Source: Isohypsibius dastychi
Lineage: Eukaryota; Tardigrada; Eutardigrada; Parachela; Isohypsibiidae
Direction: 5' to 3'
Assembly: GCA_034696485.1 (NCBI GenBank)
Contig: JAQIWT010000410.1
Coordinates: forward strand, 1-20,996
Length of the DNA stretch: 20,996 nt
The notes under the pieces are model-generated. The model saw nothing but the letters and a program-made list of their open reading frames with translations, had not been told where the DNA came from and did not search any database. The position numbers and the translations under genes were made by a program. This document shows positions 1-8,083 of the stretch, piece after piece (positions within the stretch are counted from its first letter, which is position 1; the number at the start of each line of letters is the position of its first letter).

Positions 1-1423
1 TCAGTGATCTATCTAAAGAGCTCCGTATCAACTTTCTGACACATTTTTTGGGACGGCATAAGAGAAGCGCCCCTTAAGTAATCCTACTTACAGTATCACC
101 TGTTAATCTGGACTACTATCTTGAATTAATCATTCGGATGAACTTGTTCACGAGTTTTATCCAACCTTGAAGAAGAAAACTTACGGGTTTTCTCACAGAA
201 GGAAAAGAAAGATTCTTTCAACTCAGGAAGCAAAACGGAATGTGAGTTCAACTGATGTATCAACGTTGATCGGTAACTACTTTTTAATTCGTTATCCTGA
301 TTCCTAACACGCAAAACAGGCATTCAATTAAGAAATACAGTAGTAACTCTACACGCACAATACTATTCTGAAGTTCTGTCAGTTTCTTTGTCAATTTATC
401 TTGTCGAGATCTATCGAATGATATGTTGCAAGTTTATATCGAACTCAAACTTGCCAAGTTGAACGTAAAGGCGCGCGTTTTCTGCTCACATGCCCACAGG
501 GCATGAGCGAAATGACAAAGGTGCGCGCGTTGGTTAGTAATGACAAAGGAAGGCATGACCCACTCACGCGCATGAGAGGCAGAAGATAAACGCGAGCAAT
601 GGACCGAACTTTCAACAAAGCATGAATTGATTCTTCTCATTCGAACTTCTATTTTTCTTGAACACGGCTGGGAGACCCTATTTTGAACTTTTTGCCTTTA
701 TCGGTCGATGGTCAGAAGGGGGTTGAAAAATACCGTTCGTGATTCTGATTCTCTTGTTTCGGCCCCATTTGCCTTGCAAAAGTCGGTGAAAAATGATTAA
801 GCCTTTTGTCCCAGAAATTCCCGGAAATTCTCTGGTGGATTGGTTCTCATATTCCCTCAACGCTTACCTTCTGAACTTTATGACGAAATTCTTATCCTGT
901 TCGTCGTAAAATGTTATGCCTGGCAGGCGATATTGATCGAGAAAAATTCTCAAGTGGCCTTATGTCTGTTTGTGCTGTTTCAATCTGTGCTAATTCATGA
1001 TGATATTTCAAACAAACGATTATTCTTCATAATTATGTCTGAAGTCGCAGACAAGGCCGTGAGTGATGAGCTCAAATGTTTGGCTTAGTTGCAGCACCAC
1101 GCATCCTCTCTTCACGTTTTCTTCTAATACTGCCTCACTTGTTGTCCACTCAGTGCCTATCTCTGCTGATCGAAAAACTGCATGAGACTTACAGGGTGGA
1201 TTTCGGCGACCTTTGAAGAGTAGCTGATTCACTCGCTTCAATTAAATTACAGAATCGCAGTCTTTGAAACTTCATACGATTGCTCAGTTTATAAAACACG
1301 CCAAATTGTTACATGAGTATGAAAAACCAGTATCGTCGTTTCGGCAGAAACCTGAGGCGCCGCATTTTTTGATGCATAATTAATGCGTAATGAATCGTTA
1401 CGCACAATACAAGTAGAACAAGT
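1..1423. other. intergenic stretch, no gene recognised
   Basis: I read all six frames and see only short open stretches with no family resemblance and no convincing chain of splice sites. Two small hairpin-forming inverted repeats are present: CATGCCC/GGGCATG at 489-505 with a 3-nt loop, and TGCGTAA/TTACGCA at 1384-1404 with a 7-nt loop. A locally GC-richer patch around 470-600 contains two diverged copies of a short AATGACAAAGG-type motif. None of these supports a named function. Confidence 0.5.
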
Positions 1424-1732
1424 TTACTCAAACAAATCCAAGTAAAAAGTATCCCCAATGTGAATATGTGGTCGAATTGATCTGTTTACTTTGATAAGTA
1501 CACACACACATCGCTGATCCAAACATTCAAACTGGTTTAATTTTAAATCGTCAACCACTATCTTAAAAATCAGTATTTCTCCCACCCAACTTTGGGTATC
1601 ATAGGCAGATGGTTCAACAGCTAGCAACTGATATGGTAGACTGGTGCCGTTTTTAAGAGCAAACTTTATGCGTTTGCCTATCAGCAATCTTTGAGCCCTT
1701 TTCTGCAAAACGCAGATTTTCTGTGCCGAGTG
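1424..1732 (-). CDS. possible terminal exon of an unrecognised gene
   Basis: An open stretch of 102 codons runs on the minus strand from a plausible acceptor (GATTTAG, just above 1732) to a TAA at 1424-1426. It has no ATG start of its own; the first in-frame NTG is a TTG at 1708. It could therefore only be a 3' exon whose upstream part I cannot locate. The translation has mixed composition, with alternating hydrophobic stretches such as GEILIFKIVVDD and CVCVLIKV, suggestive of beta strands. I recognise no domain, and no canonical AATAAA follows on this strand. Chance openness is a real alternative. Confidence 0.2.
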   Translation of the reverse strand, partial: HSAQKICVLQKRAQRLLIGKRIKFALKNGTSLPYQLLAVEPSAYDTQSWVGEILIFKIVVDDLKLNQFECLDQRCVCVLIKVNRSIRPHIHIGDTFYLDLFE

Positions 1733-2439
1733 CTAAATCAACGTATAACGAGTGCATTAGTTTTTGTTACACAAAATGAAGTCGGTGAATCAAATTTGTT
1801 ATTTCGACCTCGCAGAGCTCGATTGGGAAAACTGTTATAAAAGTAACTGTGTGGCTGCTAATGCGGACTTCTTAATAACTGATAATTTGAATCATTGATT
1901 GTCGCAATGCGTTGTCCGAAGATGTTGGATTGCTAATGTCATACAAGGGGAGTTTTGATTAAACAAAAACGTGACCTCTGATGAGTGACGAAGACGCAAC
2001 GAACTTCTTCAGACGCACTTACTCAAAAACCTTGGCGCTGCGCAAATTTGTGGAAAAACACGTGCGCCAGTGCAGGTCAAATCTAAAAAACGGCCCCAGA
2101 TTGCCAGCTAGTACAACACCAAGACCAGTCCAGACCAAGTCATTGCAGTGAAATGCGAATTAATCGAAATGGTACAGAGAAGTTCAAAATTAGCAAAAAG
2201 TAAAAAGCTTCTTATTTTGGTAATCTGCCGTTGACTTTTTTTGGTAATTGCTAATTGCATGAAGTTTTTTGTTTTCTTGTCCTCGGGTTTGACATCAAAC
2301 GGTGAACTCACAAGAATCGTGTTTTTTGTGAATTGCAAAGAACCACGCCTTTGTTTTTTCTTCTCTGAAACTGATGTTGATGTAACAATGAAAGCTTTAG
2401 GCAAGTATTAAATATGACTGTATGTTTCCTCGTTCACTG
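1733..2439. other. intergenic, upstream of the ODC-like gene
   Basis: No coding region is supported here. An open minus-strand frame at 2108-2404 has no acceptor or family similarity that I can see. The right end presumably includes upstream regulatory sequence of the gene starting at 2547, but only the TATA element described separately can be pointed to. Confidence 0.45.
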
Positions 2440-2447
2440 TATATAAG
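2440..2447 (+). promoter_or_regulatory. TATA box of the ODC-like gene
   Basis: TATATAAG lies 100 bases upstream of the start codon at 2547. That leaves room for a transcription start near 2470-2475 and a 5' leader of roughly 70 nt. It is an exact match to the metazoan TATA consensus. The assignment rests on position and motif only. Confidence 0.55.
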
Positions 2448-2546
2448 GTCATAGTTTCCATATTGGAATAAGAGCAATCTTGAATAAATTGTTGTCATTT
2501 TTGACCAGCTTGGTCCCGCTTCTCTCTGCTGGTTTTTCTCGCTGAC

Positions 2547-3979
2547 ATGAAGTTCGCTACGTCTAAAGAGGATCTGCTAAAGGTCAAGCAGGCGATTATT
2601 GATGCTCTGGATTCAGACGGTAACGATGACCCTTTTTATTTATTAAACACCGACCGAATCGTCGAACAGTACCAAGAGTGGATCAAATATCTTCCAAATG
2701 TGACACCTTACTATGGTAAGATAAATTCTGAATCTAGTCAGCTGCTATATGCTCAAGTCTCCCGTGACCGTAGCCATGAAATGCAACAGCCAGGAGATCA
2801 TAGTTCGTTCACTGGTCAATCTTGGGTGCGGCTTGGATGTTGCCACTCAAGGTGAGATGCAACTGGCGATAGAGCTCGGAGTGCCACCGTCACGTCTCAT
2901 CTATTCTAATACATGCAAAGCAATCTCAAACCTTCGCTATGCCAAGAAAATTGGCGTGAACATGACAGTTTTCGATTCTGAATCAGAGCTGCATAAGATA
3001 AGGACGCATTATCCAACCATCAAGCTTCTTGTTCGCTTGGCGTTTGACGACCCGAACGCCAAAATTCCCATGAGTCAACGTTTCGGCTGCAGCCTTATCG
3101 AGGCTAAAAGACTGACCGACTTGGCCTGCAACTTGGGGTTGGAGGTTGTGGGTGTTCACTTTCATGTGGGGTGTGGATGCACTGACCCGAAAATTTACGA
3201 GAAGGCTGTTGAGGAAGCGAAAAAACTGTTCGTTTACAGTGAAGAACGGGGTGTTAGATTCACAATTCTGAACATTGGCGGTGGCTTTCCTGGGAGTCTG
3301 GGTCCTACAAACGTTCCTTTCTGTGAGGTAAAATTGATGTTCGTTTTGAGAGGCTGTCACAAACATAACCCATTTTAGTTTGCAATTGCTATCAGTGGAG
3401 CTCTACAAGAACATTTCCCGCCGTCGACCGGGGTGGAGGTCGTTGCTGAGCCCGGCCAGTATTTCGTCACTACGGCTCAGTCTGTCTTCGTCAACATAAT
3501 TGGAATTAAACAAGTACGACAGATTCCTGTCTGATTGTTGTGAATGAAATGCATGTACGCGAAATTTTTGGCTTCAGAACCCAACGACTGGTCACGTCAC
3601 GTATATTCTGAGTGATGGAATGCACGGATCGTTCCGTGACGTGGTGACTTTCAATTTGGTGCCGGACATAAGTGTTCCCCCCTGGTATGCTTTCAAAGAT
3701 GACAGCCGCTTTCCCTGTGACCTATGGGGACCCACCTGTGACCCCATGGACAGAATATCACAAAGGTGCCTTCTTCCGAAAATGCAAGTTGGGCAGTGGT
3801 TGGAATTCCGAAGAATGGGAGCCTACACTAACGAATTGTTCTGCAATTTCAATGGAATACCAAAACCTGATTTTTACTCCGTTGGCGACGTCCTTGACGT
3901 CTTATCAAGCATTCCTTCACCGCAGCCTCGCCACATGGTAGTTGATGCGAAGACCTACATCCAATCAGAAGCTTCATGA
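2547..3979 (+). CDS. ornithine decarboxylase-like, PLP-dependent group IV decarboxylase fold
   Basis: Four exons, 2547-2715, 2774-3327, 3379-3513 and 3578-3979, join in frame into 419 residues; the introns are 58, 51 and 64 nt. ODC makes putrescine from ornithine in the cytosol, the entry step of polyamine synthesis. The PLP lysine is K59 in YAMKCN, completed across the first intron. The PLP-site H187 (FHVGCG), the GGGFPG loop (225-230), E265 (AEPG) and the catalytic C340-D341 (WGPTCD) with Y369 (MGAYT) are present. Length is close to the family norm. It lacks a long PEST-type tail. Odd points: Q268 replaces the PLP-phosphate Arg (R277 in mammalian ODC). By gapless alignment F311 stands where the substrate-binding Asp332 sits and T310 replaces Tyr331. 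It is therefore ODC-family for certain, but activity on ornithine is doubtful. Another amino-acid specificity or an antizyme-inhibitor-like role is possible. Confidence 0.88.
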
Positions 3980-4172
3980 AAGAGTAAATCATTAATTATG
4001 AATCGTTTTGGATCGCGAGATGAGTACGATGAACTAAGACCGGAAAATTGCCTCCCGGACAACAAATATTCTTGCATTGCAATTATAATTTCTCCCCGAG
4101 AGAATCGGTTCGACACTTTCGGTAACGCTGTGAGAGCACCGTAGGCTTCAATTTTTGGTCAACGTGATGCAC

Positions 4173-4178
4173 AATAAA
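4173..4178 (+). terminator. poly(A) signal of the ODC-like gene
   Basis: AATAAA occurs 194 bases after the stop codon of the ODC-like gene, giving a short 3' UTR. This is the first canonical hexamer after the gene on this strand. Confidence 0.6.
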
Positions 4179-4867
4179 ATTATAAGCTGCTCTTCAAGAT
4201 CACACGAGACACTAGCATGCACCACCTACTGTATACTGTCATGAATCAGAGTTTAATAATGGTTGTGTCATACAGTTGATTATACCAAACTAAATTTTCA
4301 TTTTTGCACAAGAACAATATTTGGTCAACTTTGGCAACAGTTTTGACACGGCACTGATTTTATGGTCACGATGTCCTACGCCGTGCGATTGGAGAGAAGT
4401 TGTAGTACATGAGCTCGCCTGGAGAAGAAAGCTTTGGATGTTGGATCTGATTTTTAGAGCGAGGTCAAAAATGGATTACAGGGTGCTCTTACTTCGTCTT
4501 ATAGCATTTGAAGGTTCAAGCTGCATTATTAGTTCCCTGATCTCAATTTCATGGTTTCTTCAACCAATGTTTCTATTCATGATAAATCTCCATATTTGGA
4601 AACAAGGTATCCATTCAAATTTCAACGCTGAAAGAGCGACCATTTAACAGGGAAAAACATTTATGTTTTTAACGAAAGTTCAAATTCCTTTACTGGGTTA
4701 AGTGGCAGAAAAACTCTTCTAGAGCTGAAGTATTAAACACCGCGGGGTATAAATTTGATATAAAAACAGTTATTTTGTTTCTCTTTTGATAATCGTGTTG
4801 TTTTCAATACAATCGTTGTTGCCTCCTCTATTGCCAACTTACAGTTTAAAATCGTCATTACTGTAAT
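4179..4867. other. intergenic between ODC-like gene and GST
   Basis: There is an open plus-strand frame at 4321-4647, but it begins at TTG, has no family resemblance and lacks convincing flanking splice sites, so I do not call it. The region should contain the GST promoter. No clear TATA box is seen close to 4868. Confidence 0.45.
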
Positions 4868-6557
4868 ATGGCTCCTCTAATCATTGGTTATTGGGGGCTA
4901 CGTGGGGTGAGTGTGCTTTTTGAAAGTTCTCGAGAGTAAGCTGAGTCGATTTAAGGCTCCATTGCTACAGATTTTTCATTTTGCACGAATACAAATAGAG
5001 GAATCAGTCGAGTTCAACTTCAAAATTTGACCTTCGTATTGTGAAGGATGAAATATAGAGCTATCTGACACCATTTTTCACACAGTTGGCCGTTCGGTTG
5101 CGAAGGTCACAAGACCTTTGAAACTTCAAATTTCCGTTCGTTAAGTTACCGGCGCGTCTTTGACCTGAATCTTGAACTGGAATCAGTCGACTGCGTGTGT
5201 TAGCTGATTCTGTTCTTGAACCAGTTCCCGCCACGGTCGAGTGGCGGGGTTTTAAACCGATCTGAAAATTCCAAGTTTGCTGTGACTTTTTGTTGAGTTG
5301 TCCGGTCGAGCTGCTTTAAAAACAGAATCAGCTGACATACTCAGTAGACTGATTTCAGTTGAAAACTCTTAGCCGCGCCGGCAACTTCACAAACGGGAAT
5401 TATTTGAAGTTTAAAAGGGCTTTTCACCCGAACGGCCAGCTGTGCGCACATCGGCAGAATGGTATCAGATGGTTCTAGATATCACCTTGAAGTAGCTAAA
5501 ACTGAACTTTTGATTTGAAAATTAATTATTTCGCTTGCTATATTCGCGTAACAGTGGAAAATCTGTAGCAATAGAGCCTCAATCCCAGTTTTCTTTTCTG
5601 TTCTAGCTTGCAGCGCCGATTCGATACTTGTTGGAGCATGTCGGTGAAGAGTATGAATACAAAAACTGGTCGGACGCCCCAGAACCAGGTAAAAAGCGTT
5701 CCCTCCTTCGTGCGTTATGGTGAATTCAGTTAGTTTGTCTTTGTTAGGCTGGTTTGGAGAAAAATACAATCTGGGATTAGAATTCCCCAATGTGAGGAAA
5801 ACATTATTTTTGTCGAACTAATTTAGACCTACAGTATCTGCATATTCAGCTTCCCTACATAGTTGACGGTCACCTTAAGTTGACCCAATCTTCGGCCACA
5901 CTCAAGTACCTGGGGCGGAAATATAAGCTCAGTAAGTTGAATCTGAACTTGTGAACAGGTGTAATCATGGCTTATGATTTGCAGTCGCAGCGGATGAGGA
6001 AAGCATTCAGAAGCAAGATCAGCTTGAAGGCGTTCTGGGAGATCTCCGCATGGACTGGGGAACTCTCTGCTATGATAGTCAGAACTTCGTAAGTGATACC
6101 TCTCAAATTGTTCCGCATTGTGTAACCCAGAAAATACTTCAAGGAACAAGATCAAAAGAAGTTCCACGACGATCGATTGGTACCCATTCTGAAACAGCTT
6201 GACCAGCACCTTGCCGGCAAGTCTTATCTTATTGGCGAGAAGACAACATTCCTCGATTTTGCCTTCTTTGAGGTGAATTTTGCACATTTATTCTCGTGCA
6301 TTGAACAAATACATATTTTTGTTTTGCCTAGTTTTGTGACATTGCCAACAGAATGTTCGATGGGATACTTTTGGATCAGTTCGTCAACCTCAAAAAATTT
6401 CAGCAAACTGTTGCCGTAAGCTAAAACCACAAGTCTTGCAGTAGAACGCTCTTTCATTTGTGTCTTTTTCTAGAACTTGAAAGGAGTAAAAAAAATTCTT
6501 GCTTCCGGCAGAAATTTTGATAAGATTAATGGACCTCAAGCTCACTGGGGTGGATAA
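4868..6557 (+). CDS. mu-class glutathione S-transferase
   Basis: Eight exons (4868-4906, 5607-5688, 5748-5791, 5850-5931, 5985-6088, 6144-6272, 6332-6415, 6474-6557) join into 215 residues, the normal mu-class length. The enzyme conjugates reduced glutathione to electrophiles in the cytosol (phase II detoxification). The N-terminal thioredoxin-like half shows the mu signature GYWGLRGLAAPIR with catalytic Tyr8. It continues with the NLPYIVDG cis-Pro loop (P57) and the glutathione-contacting Q68-S69. The helical half follows, with the LDFAFFE segment where mu enzymes have VDFLVYD. The exon 6 acceptor is placed at TTCAAG/GAA because it alone keeps the frame and matches mu-class spacing; a stronger-looking CAG 13 bases earlier would shift the frame. 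Introns 2-7 are 53-59 nt, but intron 1 is 700 nt and contains a fold-back element. A sigma-class assignment fits less well. Confidence 0.9.
5044..5488. mobile_element. fold-back (MITE-like) element in GST intron 1
   Basis: Two arms of about 170 bases are inverted copies of each other: 5044-5214 and 5321-5488. Exact blocks include AGCTGATTCTGTT at 5202-5214 against its complement at 5321-5333, and TGGCCGTTCGG at 5087-5097 against 5428-5438. CCGGCGCG and AAACTTCAAAT blocks lie in register between them. The arms are interrupted by small indels, so the copy is old. The central 106 bases hold a second perfect hairpin, CCCGCCAC/GTGGCGGG (5227-5248). Weaker similarity may extend the element to about 5017 and 5515. 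There is no coding capacity, which suggests a non-autonomous DNA transposon. I could not define target-site duplications. Confidence 0.7.
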
Positions 6558-6715
6558 GCTTTTTCACCTTGGTTTAAGCGCAATTGGTTAAATGTATGCT
6601 AGACGCGAGTGCACAACAAAATGCAAAAAATTCGGACTGCAACAACCTCGAGAATTCTAATGATCAACATACCTTCGTTAATTTGAGAGAGAGCTCACGA
6701 TTTGATGTCCGAGAA

Positions 6716-6748
6716 GTAGTGATAGCTTACAAACGAGCGGATGGAATT
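6716..6748 (+). repeat. inverted copy of an exon segment of the neighbouring minus-strand gene
   Basis: This 33-base stretch is an inverted copy of 7165-7197. GTAGTGATAGCTTAC and GAGCGGATGGAATT are identical, and only three of the four bases between them differ. In its open frame it reads VVIAYKRADGI; the minus-strand copy reads VVIAYDRADGI inside candidate exon 4 of the 6966-7799 gene. It lies in an open plus-strand frame (stop at 6830-6832) downstream of GST. It may be a fragment of a paralogue left by an inverted duplication. Confidence 0.6.
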
Positions 6749-6836
6749 GTTGCTTCAAGATCAATCAGGGATTTTTTATCCATATCTCAGGTAATTTTCA
6801 ATGTTTTTTACCGTCCATATGACCAGTTATAGACCC

Positions 6837-6842
6837 AATAAA
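6837..6842 (+). terminator. candidate poly(A) signal for GST
   Basis: AATAAA lies 280 bases after the GST stop and is the first canonical hexamer on the plus strand after that gene. The 3' UTR would then run across the exon-like fragment at 6716-6748. Confidence 0.45.
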
Positions 6843-6961
6843 TCCCCTGACAGCAATCTCATACACAAATACCGGTTCAACACCACAGATAAATATTATA
6901 AATAAGCTATACAAGGTAAAATATATAGAGTATCAAAATGGGTAATGTCGTTGTTATTAAA

Positions 6962-6996
6962 CCGGCTAATCATTGACCACATCTTCCATTAGCCGG
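6962..6996. repeat. short hairpin-forming inverted repeat
   Basis: CCGGCTAAT (6962-6970) and ATTAGCCGG (6988-6996) are perfect 9-base complements around a 17-nt loop. The left arm includes the stop codon of the candidate minus-strand gene at 6966-7799. Function is unknown. Confidence 0.5.
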
Positions 6997-7799
6997 CATG
7001 ACTCAACAGCGCACTCTACCAAAAATCGGCCAAGGGCATCCGGCGTTATACATCCACCCGTATCAGCCAGCTCCTCCAGACACGAAAAATAAAATGAACG
7101 AGATAAAAACGAAGGAGTGATTAACAAGGGATAACAATCTATAACATAACATATCTATAACAATAATTCCATCCGCTCTATCGTAAGCTATCACTACTCG
7201 AGATTCAGTTGACGGTAAGAAGAGATCTACGCCATAGTTGAATGAAAAACTGCCAATAACTATAGGCGCAGCTTCCGCAGTGGTCTAGCTGATGGTGAAG
7301 CTGATGGTGAAACTAGTGGATCAACGTTAACGATGAGATCAGGATCGAGGTTTTCATGCGCTTGAATAAACTCGATATTGAATTCGTCAGTTCACATAAT
7401 CATTATTGACTTTTCCTCACCCTTGTAGCTATCCTTCAAACCTGGCTTTGAGTTAATTCAGCGTTCTCATGAGTCATTCTTGTTGATATTTTCTCGAACT
7501 CTCGCGACAACAGGAATTCAAACTGACACTGAATGATATTGCCCGTAAGGCGTCCAAAGCTCACGCCTTCACTAGCATTCACCACTGAAACCAGTTTTTG
7601 CACTCAGGTTATTTTCGTGCCGCAAACATGATTTTCTTCGATTGTGTCAGTTGCAATGTAGCAATTAAACCAACCTGGTTTGTTATTGTGCTAATGACAA
7701 GCTAACAATTCTTCAAGTTTGCCCGCAAGTAGAAAAGACCACAGACAGACAGTTTGATGGATTACCGAGCAATGCCGCTGAAGCTGAAATGAACTTCAT
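6966..7799 (-). CDS. candidate small secreted protein, unrecognised
   Basis: Five minus-strand exons can be joined in frame: 7766-7799, 7442-7602, 7332-7370, 7162-7284 and 6966-7073. They give 154 residues ending in TAG. Exon 1 starts at ATG and reads MKFISASAALL, running into a hydrophobic signal-peptide-like stretch that ends near VVNASEG. Exon 2 is 53 open codons with a balanced composition. Exon 4 contains IAYDRADGII and exon 5 a Cys-containing ELADTGGC...VECAVESC tail. Weak points: two donors are GTTTGA and GTTATA, the intron between exons 3 and 4 is only 47 nt, and no canonical AATAAA follows. I do not recognise the family. The coding-like patches look real, but the exact joins are uncertain and a decayed gene is possible. 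It is convergent with GST. Confidence 0.35.
7287..7310. repeat. two perfect copies of a 12-bp tandem repeat
   Basis: AGCTGATGGTGA occurs twice head to tail (7287-7298 and 7299-7310). It lies in the proposed short intron between exons 3 and 4 of the candidate minus-strand gene. On the minus strand the same bases could encode a repeated Ser-Pro-Ser-Ala, so it might instead be coding. Confidence 0.7.
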
Positions 7800-7893
7800 T
7801 ATGAAAATCACATCATCCGTGAAGCATCCTTAATTCAACTCCCAGCAACCAGAAGAAACTGCTGGTGCACATGACAATTTGTTTTTCTTCTTT

Positions 7894-7899
7894 TTTATT
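7894..7899 (-). terminator. poly(A) signal of the first P450 gene
   Basis: AATAAA on the minus strand (TTTATT on plus) lies 185 bases beyond the P450 stop codon at 8084-8086, the expected distance for a short 3' UTR. No other canonical hexamer was noticed closer to that stop. Confidence 0.55.
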
Positions 7900-8083
7900 G
7901 CTGCAGTTTTCGCCTCAAAGTTGGAAGAATCGAGAGTCATTCCAGCAGAGAGTATAGTTTTCCATTGCATATCCGCAAGACGGAAAACGAGTGCTGTTGT
8001 CAGCATTTTTGACAAACCCTGCCCCCGAAAAAATCACATTTTACCTGTCCAACTTTTACCACGTATGAAAGTTTCCAACCCCT

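Noticed and set aside
489-505. Perfect 7-base hairpin CATGCCC/GGGCATG
   Set aside because: Too short and isolated to assign; such hairpins are common by chance.
4321-4647. 108-codon plus-strand frame between ODC-like gene and GST
   Set aside because: It begins at TTG, has no recognised motif and no convincing flanking splice signals.
5287-5300. TTTTTGTTGAGTTG shared between the loops of the two fold-back elements (also 19136-19149)
   Set aside because: A single 14-base T-rich match is expected by chance in a window this long, and the arms of the two elements are otherwise unrelated.
6131-6143. Stronger CAG acceptor for GST exon 6 at 6130
   Set aside because: It adds 13 bases and shifts the frame against the clear mu-class sequence that follows; the TTCAAG acceptor keeps frame and family spacing.
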